A stretch of 10,912 bases of DNA from JBOFLO01 sp051657905 (GCA_051657905.1 JBOFLO010000020.1:1-10912), one strand, 5' to 3'. Shown: positions 1 to 6,992, counted from the first letter of the stretch. The notes: generated by a model not told the origin, from the sequence alone. Made by a program: numbers and translations.

Positions 1-578
1 GGAACAATTTTATTAACCTCATTCAATTCCTCCGGAATCCCTTGATAAACGCCGGCTTCAAAATTACTCAACAATGGCCCGACTAAAACATCATAACCTA
101 CTCCCTCAGGCACACATTCGGGAATTCCATCATCACTAACACCCCCTAAACTTCCATCCGCACAGGCAGGCAATTCTTGATAAATTTTATAAATTAAATT
201 ATTTACTACAGTCAACAAACTCTCTCTCAATACAACCAAGGAAAGCTTAGCATTTTCATTCGGAGCGGCCTTTACTTCCTCCAAAACTTCAGCAAAATCC
301 GCCATAATTTCGGCGAAAATTTTCTTTGTGAAAACTCCCTCAATTTCCCCTTTCAATTCACCTTCAGTAAAGTAGCCCTTTATTTCCTGGCTATTATTCA
401 GCAACTGTTTAGTTGAAGTATTAACCACTAAATCATAACTGCCATCGACAATTTTTTCTGAATAAAAAGTTGGTTCAAAAACCGTTCTGGATAATGCATA
501 AACAGTAAATGCTCCCAAAGACACAATAATAAACAAGATTACCATAAACCCCGCCAAAGTTTTTCTCAAAAACATCAT
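1..578 (-). CDS. Membrane-anchored protein of unknown function (N-terminal part, runs off left edge)
   Basis: Reading the minus strand from an ATG at 578 gives an open frame of 192 codons that leaves the window without a stop. I do not recognise the family. The protein starts MMFLRKTLAGF, followed by a hydrophobic stretch at about residues 9-29 that reads as a signal anchor with a short basic cytoplasmic end. The rest of the visible part is soluble-looking: an aromatic-rich segment just after the membrane (TVFEPTFYSEKIVDGSYD), an acidic helical stretch, and a loop with two cysteines (PACADGS and IPECVPE) that could form a disulfide outside the cell. A tandem ATG at 575 is an alternative start, and an in-frame TAG lies just upstream. 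There is no Shine-Dalgarno sequence. It lies 57 nt downstream of the DHH phosphoesterase on the same strand, so the two may be co-transcribed. The frame is well supported; the function is unknown. Confidence 0.75.
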   Translation of the reverse strand, partial: MMFLRKTLAGFMVILFIIVSLGAFTVYALSRTVFEPTFYSEKIVDGSYDLVVNTSTKQLLNNSQEIKGYFTEGELKGEIEGVFTKKIFAEIMADFAEVLEEVKAAPNENAKLSLVVLRESLLTVVNNLIYKIYQELPACADGSLGGVSDDGIPECVPEGVGYDVLVGPLLSNFEAGVYQGIPEELNEVNKIV

Positions 579-635
579 AGATAAAATACAGCGCTAAAAC
601 GCCCAAAGTATAGAGAAGATACCCCTCAAAAACAA

Positions 636-1706
636 TTAGTTTTCTTTAACCAGACTGGGAATCTGCAAAATGTCACCAAGAAGATTCAAAGCATTATTTT
701 TACTTGAGGCAACAGCTAAATCACCTGGCTCAGCTAAATTTTCTTCCTGCCCAGCCGGCTTAACTGTCCAACGAATTTCTCTGTGTAAACGTCCTGGCAT
801 AGTAAAACCCGCAGCTTTTTTATGTCCACCGCCGCCAAAATGCCCAGCCAACTCAGCTAAATCAATATCATCACGACGAGTGCGGAATGAGCCTTTAACA
901 TTCCCCTTCTCATCTTCATTTAGCAAAACAGTGAATTTAGTATTGGGAATGGAATTTAGAAAATCCACCACCCCAGCCAATTCATCACTTCTCGCTCCAG
1001 CTTGCTTGAAATCATCATTAGTAATTACCGAAAAAGCCACACCCTGATCATTCACACTGGCTCTTTCCAAAATCTTCCCCCAAAGTTTCATGGTGGAAAC
1101 CGGAGTAGTATTGAATAGATTTTTTGCCACCACATTTACATTCCCACCCAATTCTACCAATTTCCCGGTAATCTCAAACACCTCCAAAGTGGTATTGGAA
1201 TGCATTAAACTACCTGTATCATTATAAATTCCACATAACATAGCTGTCGCAGCCTGTGGGGTAATTTTAATATTCAAAAAATTAAATATTTTAAAAATCA
1301 AAATTGTCGTCGAAGCGCTATTCACATCGACAATATTAATTGTTCCAAAATTATCATTGGAAGAATGATGATCCAAATTTATTACTGGAACCTTACCCTT
1401 AAAAATCTCCGGATAAATCTGATCGTATTGAGTCATATAGGAAGCTCCTGCATCAGAAACAAAAATCAAATCATAATCCTCAAAGTTGAACTCTTTAATA
1501 TTTTTACGAATATCGTCCATAAAAAAATATCTTGCTGGAATATCATCCACGCAAGCCATTTCCACATCTTTCCCCAAAGTTTTCATACCCCAATACAAAG
1601 AATTAGACGCACCTAAAGTATCACCATCTGGACGACGATGCGAGATACATAAAATTTTTTGAGCTTTATCGATTGCTCGACCAGCTTCTAAAAATAATTC
1701 TTGCAT
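636..1706 (-). CDS. DHH/DHHA1 family phosphoesterase, NrnA-like (nanoRNase / pAp phosphatase)
   Basis: This is a two-domain DHH-DHHA1 enzyme. Family members hydrolyse short RNA oligonucleotides, 3'-phosphoadenosine 5'-phosphate or cyclic-dinucleotide products, using two Mn ions. Numbered from this ATG, the metal-ligand motifs are all present: H23-x3-D27-x-D29 in SHRRPDGDT, D85 in FVSDAG, DHH at 112-114, and D163 in GIYNDTGS. The DHHA1 domain carries FRTR and the GGGGHKKAAG substrate loop at about 291-300. A tail of about 45 residues follows, so the 356 aa product is somewhat longer than typical NrnA (about 310-330). The frame could open at a TTG at 1757, adding 17 residues, but the ATG at 1706 fits the family start better and also follows a possible promoter. 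The gene is divergent from fmt and ends 57 nt before the membrane-protein gene. The family is certain; the exact substrate cannot be chosen from sequence. Confidence 0.92.
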   Translation of the reverse strand: MQELFLEAGRAIDKAQKILCISHRRPDGDTLGASNSLYWGMKTLGKDVEMACVDDIPARYFFMDDIRKNIKEFNFEDYDLIFVSDAGASYMTQYDQIYPEIFKGKVPVINLDHHSSNDNFGTINIVDVNSASTTILIFKIFNFLNIKITPQAATAMLCGIYNDTGSLMHSNTTLEVFEITGKLVELGGNVNVVAKNLFNTTPVSTMKLWGKILERASVNDQGVAFSVITNDDFKQAGARSDELAGVVDFLNSIPNTKFTVLLNEDEKGNVKGSFRTRRDDIDLAELAGHFGGGGHKKAAGFTMPGRLHREIRWTVKPAGQEENLAEPGDLAVASSKNNALNLLGDILQIPSLVKEN

Positions 1707-1731
1707 TAGTATTTCAATTAAGTGTGCAATG

Positions 1732-1760
1732 ATATTACTTTTTTTGGGCAATTGCAAGCC
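1732..1760 (-). promoter_or_regulatory. Possible promoter of the DHH phosphoesterase gene
   Basis: On the minus strand, TAATAT at 1737-1732 resembles a -10 box. It would place transcription start near 1725, about 19 nt before the ATG at 1706. The matching -35 (GGCTTG, 1760-1755, 17 nt spacer) is poor. In AT-rich DNA such -10 matches are common, so this is weak. If real, it lies inside the alternative TTG-started reading and argues for the shorter protein. Confidence 0.3.
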
Positions 1761-1780
1761 TTTCTTGGCTTTTCTTCAGA

Positions 1781-1810
1781 TTGGACTAAACCACAATAAT
1801 TAGGTATAAA
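1781..1810 (+). promoter_or_regulatory. Predicted sigma-70 promoter of fmt
   Basis: TTGGAC at 1781-1786 and TATAAA at 1805-1810 are separated by 18 nt and match the -35 and -10 consensus well. Transcription would start near 1817. That lies downstream of a GTG at 1812 that could otherwise extend fmt, so the promoter supports initiation at the ATG at 1836 with a leader of about 19 nt. It sits in the 129-nt divergent gap between the phosphoesterase and fmt. Confidence 0.6.
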
Positions 1811-1835
1811 TGTGCCAATACTTTCTCTCAAAATC

Positions 1836-2771
1836 ATGAGCAATTCCTCTTTAAAAATCGCTTTCCTCGGCACCCCCACCATCGCCTGTCCCAGTCTAGA
1901 AAAGCTCATTGAAGACCCTCGCATTGAGGTTTTAGCTGTAATTACCCAGCCTGATCAAAAAGTTGGCCGCAAACAAATACTCACAGCTCCGCCAGTTAAA
2001 ACCTTAGCAGAACAATATCAAGTCCCAGTTTTTCAGCCGGAAAAATTGCGCAAAGACCAAGATTTATTAAAACATTTACAAACTTTGGACTTGGATTTTC
2101 TGGTTGTGATTGCCTATGGCCAAATTCTCAGCAAACAAACTTTAGACATACCTAAAACGGCTCCCGTCAATGTACATGGCTCCATTTTACCCAAATACCG
2201 AGGTGCTTCCCCCATTGAACAAGCCCTCCTAAATGGCGATACAGAAACAGGAATTTCCATTATGCAAATGTCGGAAAAAATGGATGAAGGAGCAGTTTAC
2301 CAAACTTTCAAATTACCAATACAAGAATCCGACAATAATTTTTCCCTTCGCGAAAAAATGGCCATTTTAAGCGCCGAAAAACTACCGGAAACCCTATTAA
2401 AAATAGCCGCAGGAAAATTAAAGGCAATTGAACAAAATCATCAAGAAGCTACTTACTGTAAAAAAATTTCCAAACAGGATGGCCTAATCAAACCCGCCGA
2501 ACAAACAGCCGAACAAATTTTCCATCAATTCCAAGCCTATTTTACTTGGCCGGGAATAACTTGGAATTATCAAAATAAAAACTTCAAATTATTAAAAATC
2601 GCCAAAACCAAAGAAAATATAACGGCTGGTCAGATTAAAGTAGGCAAAGATCAATTGCTACTGGGTACCAATAGCAACGCTTTAGAAATTCTGGAGATTC
2701 AAATGGAAGGGAAAAAAGCTTTGCCTATCAAGGAATTTTTAAGCGGCAATCGACAATTATTTACCAACTAA
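1836..2771 (+). CDS. fmt: Methionyl-tRNA formyltransferase
   Basis: Fmt transfers a formyl group from 10-formyltetrahydrofolate to Met-tRNA-fMet in the cytosol, allowing bacterial translation initiation. The start chosen gives 311 aa (E. coli Fmt has 315) beginning MSNSSLKIAFLGTP, which matches the usual N-terminal Rossmann strand. The catalytic triad of the formyltransferase fold is visible: N102 and H104 in VNVHGSILPKYRGASP, and D140 in SEKMDEG. The C-terminal OB-like domain that holds the tRNA acceptor arm occupies roughly residues 200-311 and contains the typical FTWPGITW segment. A GTG at 1812 would add eight residues but lies upstream of the predicted transcription start. There is no Shine-Dalgarno sequence. 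The TAA stop overlaps the TAG stop of the convergent wzy-like gene by 4 nt. The def and priA genes often found beside fmt are absent. Its plus strand is C-rich, as in the neighbours, so there is no sign of transfer. Confidence 0.97.
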   Translation: MSNSSLKIAFLGTPTIACPSLEKLIEDPRIEVLAVITQPDQKVGRKQILTAPPVKTLAEQYQVPVFQPEKLRKDQDLLKHLQTLDLDFLVVIAYGQILSKQTLDIPKTAPVNVHGSILPKYRGASPIEQALLNGDTETGISIMQMSEKMDEGAVYQTFKLPIQESDNNFSLREKMAILSAEKLPETLLKIAAGKLKAIEQNHQEATYCKKISKQDGLIKPAEQTAEQIFHQFQAYFTWPGITWNYQNKNFKLLKIAKTKENITAGQIKVGKDQLLLGTNSNALEILEIQMEGKKALPIKEFLSGNRQLFTN

Positions 2772-4108
2772 ATAACCTGTTCTTCCAATAAATTTTTATT
2801 AACAGCCAGGTAAATTGCCAGCACAGTTAATCCAGGCATTAATGTTAATAAATAATGATCAAATAAACTGATCACCACTAATCCAAGCCCCCAAGCAAAC
2901 CAAAGCTGGGCCTGCCATTTTTTCTGTTTGTCTTTTAATTTAAATTTGCCAAGCAAGTCAGCGAAATTAACAATCCATAAACCAATCAAACTTATTAAAC
3001 CAGCAATTCCAAGTTCTACAGCAATTAAAATAAATACATTATGAACAGGCTGATACAGCCATGATCCCCAATTTTCCGTAATCATATTTGGAATTCTTAA
3101 AACAAAACTTCCCAAACCACTTCCCCACCATTGCTCCATTAACATTCTAAAGGCCAACTCATAAAGCTCAACCCGCTCACTCAAACTCTCCCCGCCCAAA
3201 CTCCCCACCCGCTCCAACCAAACCCCCCGCCCATCCACAATCAACAACAACACAAACAAACTTGCCAAACAAACTCCAAAATATTTCCAATTAACTTTCA
3301 AACTAGTCAAACTTATCAACCCCACCAAAGCCGCCGCCACCCCCAACCAAGCCGAACGCGAAAAACTCAAAATCAATGCCAATAAAATCAGCACCAACAA
3401 AGGCAAATACAGCCAAAGTTTTTCTTTTAACTTAATTAAAACAAATCCCATCAAAAAGAATAAATACCCACCCAACAAATTAGCATGCGCAAAAGTTCCA
3501 TAAGGTCTAATAACAGTGTTTTCGCCCATTTCAATCTTGGCTGTATTGAGTACCTCCTTGCCCAACTGCGATTCTCCCAGCCAACTCAAACCCAAAGAGC
3601 CCTGCATAATATACTGCGAAACAGCCAACAAAGCTTGTATCACTCCACCTATTAACAGATATTTAAAAATCTCTTCAAAATTCAAAATTCTATTACTTAA
3701 TAATAAATAAAGAATAAATATTTCCGTTAATCTTAAAGTCAGCAATAAACTCAAAGTTCTATCTGGTGAAAAAATCACCGTCACTAAAGCAAAAATTATT
3801 AAGAACAACCAAAAAAATAATGTTAAAGATTTTCCTTTCAACCAATTCCGCTCTTTCCAAATCACCAAAACACTTTTTCCTCTATCAAACATTAAAGCCA
3901 TTCCCCAAAACAATCCGGAGAGCAAAATCAAAATATCCGCCAAGCCAAAAAACACGCTACTGAAGGGATTAAATCCCCCATTAAAAAATCCATTTCTATA
4001 AATTAACCATTGCAATTGAAATGGAAAAGTCACTAAAAATAATTTTAATGCCCATTTGCTTAACGTTAAAAACACTCCATTATTGAATGTTTTAAAAGGT
4101 ATTTTCAT
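2768..4108 (-). CDS. O-antigen ligase / polymerase-like (Wzy_C) membrane protein
   Basis: This is a 446 aa polytopic membrane protein with about 11-12 hydrophobic segments. It carries the Wzy_C signature: SFSRSAWLG at about 248-256, a large outside loop, then PVHNVFILIAVELG at about 354-367. R251 and H356 correspond to the arginine and histidine important in WaaL-type ligases, and RPYGTFAHAN at 201-210 matches the conserved segment before the next helix. Enzymes of this group move a lipid-linked glycan onto another glycan, a lipid or a protein on the outer face of the membrane. It is the last gene of a three-gene unit, starting 5 nt after the solute-binding protein's stop and lacking a Shine-Dalgarno sequence, so translational coupling is likely. 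A G-rich tract in its mRNA could fold as a quadruplex. Ligase, polymerase or protein O-glycosyltransferase cannot be told apart here. Confidence 0.88.
   Translation of the reverse strand: MKIPFKTFNNGVFLTLSKWALKLFLVTFPFQLQWLIYRNGFFNGGFNPFSSVFFGLADILILLSGLFWGMALMFDRGKSVLVIWKERNWLKGKSLTLFFWLFLIIFALVTVIFSPDRTLSLLLTLRLTEIFILYLLLSNRILNFEEIFKYLLIGGVIQALLAVSQYIMQGSLGLSWLGESQLGKEVLNTAKIEMGENTVIRPYGTFAHANLLGGYLFFLMGFVLIKLKEKLWLYLPLLVLILLALILSFSRSAWLGVAAALVGLISLTSLKVNWKYFGVCLASLFVLLLIVDGRGVWLERVGSLGGESLSERVELYELAFRMLMEQWWGSGLGSFVLRIPNMITENWGSWLYQPVHNVFILIAVELGIAGLISLIGLWIVNFADLLGKFKLKDKQKKWQAQLWFAWGLGLVVISLFDHYLLTLMPGLTVLAIYLAVNKNLLEEQVI
3190..3232 (-). other. Potential G-quadruplex tract inside the wzy-like gene
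   Basis: The minus (coding) strand has six runs of three or more G within 43 nt: 3232-3230 (3), 3228-3223 (6), 3210-3208 (3), 3206-3203 (4), 3197-3195 (3) and 3193-3190 (4). The last four have loops of 1, 5 and 1 nt, which fits the classic quadruplex rule. The tract encodes part of the extracellular loop around residues 292-307, using GGG glycine codons. Nothing comparable was seen elsewhere in this AT-rich window. Folding and function are not shown. Confidence 0.5.
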
Positions 4109-4113
4109 TTTTA

Positions 4114-5562
4114 TTATGGTAAAACTTCCGCTTTCGGTATAAATCCACCAGTAGGCAATACTGCATTAATTTTAGTTTCAGCAGAACGCATTGCTTCACG
4201 AGGATTAATTGTGTTCAACACATCGGTCACAGCTTGATTAAATGCTTCTTTAAACAAATCCCAATCATAAACAAGTAAACTTTCTGCATAACCGGATTGT
4301 TCAGCATATACGCCATAAATTGGATCTTTCAATTGATCCTCAATCAAATCACGACGCGAAGTTGGCCGATGAGTTTTCTGATTATAATACTGCTGATTTT
4401 CCTTGGAACTCATAAATACCAAAAATCTCCATGCCGCTTCAGCATTGGCAGAATTTCTACTAACTGTTTCTACAAAATAATTCGCATAAGCATCTCTTTT
4501 TACTGTGGAAGTGCTTGGGTCATTAACCTGAGGCACTGGTGCTACTCTAATCACTGATGTATCAATAGCTGTTTCTCCAGACTTTTTTAATTGATCAACT
4601 TGCTCCTGTAATTGTTCATAAACATATGAGTAACCAAAAACAGTCGCTACTTTACCTCTGGCAAAAGCTTCAATTTCTTTAGTAGGTGATTTTGTATCAG
4701 CCATAAATTCATTCCAAGAATAGTTTTTCTGTGAGGCCAATCCGAAACTTGTATACAATTCAAGCGCCTTGCTGGCTGGATTAATCGATGCACCAGTACT
4801 ATCAGCCGCCTGCTGTTTAGAAAAATCCGCTTGAGTATAAGCATCATTATAAAACTTAACTTTATATTGAAGCATCAAAGTATAAAGAATATCCAAAGAA
4901 CGAGCGATATTATCAGATCTACCCATAGCCGTTCCCGCCACCTCAAATCTCTCAAAACTATTATCCGCCTTAGTTAATTTAAAAACATCATCCTTAAATT
5001 CTTCCCAAGTTGCTCCAGGTCTCCCTCTCTGCGGAACTCTATCTTCAAACAAATCTTTATTATAATACAAAGCCAAACTATCCACCGTCATTGGCAAACC
5101 ATAAACTTTTCTCACTCCATCAGCCGGGTCAACCAACAAAGCATCCTTGGCTGCCACACTCACAAAAGTTTCTTCAAAAGTAGCCGGAGAATAATAGTCA
5201 TTAGGCATTGGTGTAAGTTTTTTCACATTGGTTTGCAGCCAATAATTCGGAACAGAAAAAATATCCGGCCCTTCTCCTTCAGCCAATTCATTTAAAATAG
5301 TTCGATAGTAATCCTGCTCATTATCAAATTTTCTATAGGTGATCACAATATTAGGATTGGTTGCCTGAAATTGCTGTATCAAAGGTTTGATCACATCTTC
5401 ACCATCAAACAATTTATAATAAACTAATTCTACTCTAGTGTTATCCGGTGCTGGTCCAGCCTCAGGCTTTTTCAAACATCCCGAGAATAAACTTACCGAT
5501 ATTAGTAAGCAGATAATCAAAGCCAGTTTTTTCTTTAAATTTCCCACTTTGTTTTTAAACAT
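4114..5562 (-). CDS. Extracellular solute-binding lipoprotein, family 1 (sugar-type)
   Basis: This 482 aa protein has a lipoprotein signal: a basic start (MFKNKVGNLKKK), a hydrophobic core, then LFSGC with C29 as the lipidated residue. A short Pro/Ala/Gly linker leads into a periplasmic-binding fold of the MalE/UgpB type. Family landmarks include EGEGPDIFSVPN at about 95-106, VYGLPMTVDSLALYYNKDLF at 133-152, FARGKVATVFG at about 300-310, and a C-terminal helix around INPREAMRSAE. In ABC importers such proteins capture sugars or oligosaccharides and deliver them to two permeases and an ATPase; none of these is encoded nearby. Instead the gene sits between a glycosyltransferase (6 nt gap) and a Wzy-like protein (5 nt gap). 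It may feed a transporter encoded elsewhere or bind a surface glycan. The family is clear; the ligand and partner are unknown. Confidence 0.92.
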   Translation of the reverse strand: MFKNKVGNLKKKLALIICLLISVSLFSGCLKKPEAGPAPDNTRVELVYYKLFDGEDVIKPLIQQFQATNPNIVITYRKFDNEQDYYRTILNELAEGEGPDIFSVPNYWLQTNVKKLTPMPNDYYSPATFEETFVSVAAKDALLVDPADGVRKVYGLPMTVDSLALYYNKDLFEDRVPQRGRPGATWEEFKDDVFKLTKADNSFERFEVAGTAMGRSDNIARSLDILYTLMLQYKVKFYNDAYTQADFSKQQAADSTGASINPASKALELYTSFGLASQKNYSWNEFMADTKSPTKEIEAFARGKVATVFGYSYVYEQLQEQVDQLKKSGETAIDTSVIRVAPVPQVNDPSTSTVKRDAYANYFVETVSRNSANAEAAWRFLVFMSSKENQQYYNQKTHRPTSRRDLIEDQLKDPIYGVYAEQSGYAESLLVYDWDLFKEAFNQAVTDVLNTINPREAMRSAETKINAVLPTGGFIPKAEVLP

Positions 5563-5568
5563 TTTTAA

Positions 5569-6504
5569 CTAAAAGCTATAAAGTTTTTCCCCTTCCCTCA
5601 CACCCCGCAGAAAATATTTTTTCGACAAAGCATAATAATAAAACGCATCCAACTTTTCACCGGACAAAGTTTTCAATAATTTTGAAAAAATAATCACGGG
5701 AAAAGAAGCAATCAAAGACAAAATTATCCTCTTCGGCAATCCGGGAACTTTCTGCAAATGCGGATATTTTCTATGAATCAGCCAAGCTGACCTGCCAATC
5801 GCCTCCATCCTTCCAGCCAAAGAAGACTCCTCCATATAATGATCATGATACCCAACCGCCCAAGAATTATAATAAAGTTTCAATCCAGCCTCCTTCTCTA
5901 GCCGATAACCAAGCTCAATATCTTCCCAGCCATATCCTGAAAAAGCGGGATCAAAAGGATATTTTTCCAACAATGATTTTTTAATGGAAATATTCGAAGT
6001 ATAAAAGAAATTATAGTCAGCCAACTCCCTCCCTCGCAATTTCTCATATGCAAATTGATGTCCGCCAAATTTCCCCAAAATACTAGAACCATTCACCAGC
6101 CATCTCATAAAATTATTCACCTTCAGTTTAGGATGCCAGGCTGTAAAGCCAAGCACAGCAGCGTTTTCTTCCTCGTGCAAATAATGAAATTTCTGATGCT
6201 CGAACAAAAAATCCTGTGTTGGAATAATATCGTCTCCAATCAAAAGCACCACTTTCCCCTTAGCTTCTTTCAAACCAGTATTTCTAGCCACGCCCTGTCC
6301 CTGATTTCTTTGTTTTAAATATTTAAAATTCTTATATTTTTTCTTAAAAGCCGCCGCCACCTGATCAGTTTTATCAGTAGAACCATCATTAACAACAATC
6401 ACTTCATAATCCCTTATATCCACACTTTGATTAAACAAAGACTCCAGGGTTTCCCTGAGAATTTCTGCCCGATTATATGTTGGTATGACTACTGAAAAAA
6501 ACAT
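5569..6504 (-). CDS. Family 2 glycosyltransferase
   Basis: This 311 aa GT-A fold enzyme probably transfers a sugar from a nucleotide donor to a lipid- or glycan-linked acceptor on the cytoplasmic face of the membrane. The N-terminus SVVIPTYNRAEIL, VVNDGSTD with D40, and the metal-binding GDD at 90-92 are classic family 2 features. GYGWEDIELGYRL at 190-202 resembles the galactosyltransferase-like C-terminal motif found in a subset of GT2 enzymes, and its ED pair is likely to include the catalytic base. A hydrophobic, basic stretch at about 258-280 may attach it to the membrane. It is the first gene of the glycosyltransferase, solute-binding protein, Wzy-like unit. Its ATG abuts a 33-bp palindrome, and there is no Shine-Dalgarno sequence. 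The donor and acceptor sugars cannot be predicted from sequence. Confidence 0.93.
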   Translation of the reverse strand: MFFSVVIPTYNRAEILRETLESLFNQSVDIRDYEVIVVNDGSTDKTDQVAAAFKKKYKNFKYLKQRNQGQGVARNTGLKEAKGKVVLLIGDDIIPTQDFLFEHQKFHYLHEEENAAVLGFTAWHPKLKVNNFMRWLVNGSSILGKFGGHQFAYEKLRGRELADYNFFYTSNISIKKSLLEKYPFDPAFSGYGWEDIELGYRLEKEAGLKLYYNSWAVGYHDHYMEESSLAGRMEAIGRSAWLIHRKYPHLQKVPGLPKRIILSLIASFPVIIFSKLLKTLSGEKLDAFYYYALSKKYFLRGVREGEKLYSF

Positions 6505-6536
6505 GTACTACAAACTAAAATTTACTTTATAGTACA
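6504..6536 (-). promoter_or_regulatory. 33-bp imperfect palindrome at the start of the glycan operon
   Basis: Perfect 7-nt arms, TGTACTA at 6504-6510 and TAGTACA at 6530-6536, flank a 19-nt interior that is itself nearly palindromic around an AAATTT core, giving up to 14 pairs with a few mismatches. The A of the glycosyltransferase ATG lies inside the downstream arm, and a possible -10 box (TACTAT, 6534-6529) overlaps the upstream arm. On the minus strand the hairpin is followed directly by TGTTTTTTT, so it could also act as a weak AU-rich terminator for ssb. A repressor operator, a start-codon hairpin or a terminator are all possible. Confidence 0.5.
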
Positions 6537-6556
6537 CGATTTTTCAGTTTTTTGAA
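6529..6556 (-). promoter_or_regulatory. Possible promoter of the glycosyltransferase operon
   Basis: On the minus strand, TTCAAA at 6556-6551 and TACTAT at 6534-6529 are spaced 16 nt apart, in the 74-nt gap after ssb. Transcription would start near 6522, giving a leader of about 18 nt. The -10 box overlaps one arm of the palindrome, so a protein bound there would block it. The -35 match is only fair. Confidence 0.35.
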
Positions 6557-6578
6557 CAGCAAATTTACATTTTCTTTA

Positions 6579-6956
6579 CTAAGCCGGAACCTCTACCAAA
6601 TTAATCTCATTCATAGTTTCATTTTTCTTATTGGCAATGAAATTCACCTCATCTGCCTGAATTTCAGTAACCTTAACATTCTTGCCTTCCTTACTAGTAA
6701 AACTATTATTAGATAATTTACCTTCCACCAAAACCGCCGAACCTTTTCTCAAGTAACTTCCGCAAATCTCCGCCAATTTTCTCCAAGCAATTACTTTATG
6801 AAAATCCGTTTGCTCAAACTTTTCCCCTTCCTTATTCGTCCAGTTTCTATTGGTAGCAACCGTAAATTTAGCCATTTTGATACCGGATTCCAACTCCATG
6901 ATTTCCGGGTCTTTAGTTAAATTCCCGACAATCAATACTTTCGCCATACTTCTCAT
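6579..6956 (-). CDS. ssb: Single-stranded DNA-binding protein, short form
   Basis: SSB coats single-stranded DNA during replication, recombination and repair. The 125 aa product is essentially one OB fold: KVLIVGNLTKDPEI near the N-terminus, FTVATNRNW with a DNA-stacking aromatic, DFHKVIAWRKLAEICGSYL in the middle, and GSAVLVEGKL leading to the last strands. All are hallmarks of bacterial SSB. It is shorter than the common 160-180 aa. The flexible linker is almost absent, and the acidic tip (usually DDDIPF-like) that recruits partner enzymes is missing; the protein ends INLVEVPA. A second ATG at 6947 (MAKVLIVGNL) is an equally plausible start, with a GAGAAG only 1-2 nt before it. The gene is divergent from pgk. 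It may be the main SSB of a reduced genome or a second copy. Confidence 0.93.
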   Translation of the reverse strand: MRSMAKVLIVGNLTKDPEIMELESGIKMAKFTVATNRNWTNKEGEKFEQTDFHKVIAWRKLAEICGSYLRKGSAVLVEGKLSNNSFTSKEGKNVKVTEIQADEVNFIANKKNETMNEINLVEVPA

Positions 6957-6963
6957 AACAAAT

Positions 6964-6992
6964 TTGGTTATTAATTAAAACAAGGATAAAAT
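6964..6992 (+). promoter_or_regulatory. Predicted sigma-70 promoter of pgk
   Basis: TTGGTT at 6964-6969 and TAAAAT at 6987-6992 are separated by the ideal 17 nt. Transcription would start near 6999, leaving a leader of about 43 nt, A-rich and without a Shine-Dalgarno sequence, before the ATG at 7042. It lies in the 85-nt divergent gap and overlaps a possible ssb promoter on the other strand. Confidence 0.5.

Noticed and set aside
579..635. Possible small gene or extended start in the gap before the left-edge membrane protein, suggested by a GAGGGG on the minus strand
   Set aside because: The in-frame reading meets a TAG just before the ATG at 578, the other frames lack a sensible start, and the GAGGGG is about 40 nt from the ATG. 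Nothing else is visible in this gap.
670..1047. Open frame of 125 codons on the plus strand inside the phosphoesterase gene
   Set aside because: It is antisense to the DHHA1 and C-terminal part of a clearly recognisable enzyme, has low-complexity Ser/Pro/Lys composition, and resembles no known protein.
1756..1771. Small inverted repeat (AAGCC, 6-nt loop, GGCTT) between the phosphoesterase gene and fmt
   Set aside because: A five-pair stem is easily found by chance. It is not followed by a T-run in a position to terminate either gene and does not line up with the fmt promoter boxes.
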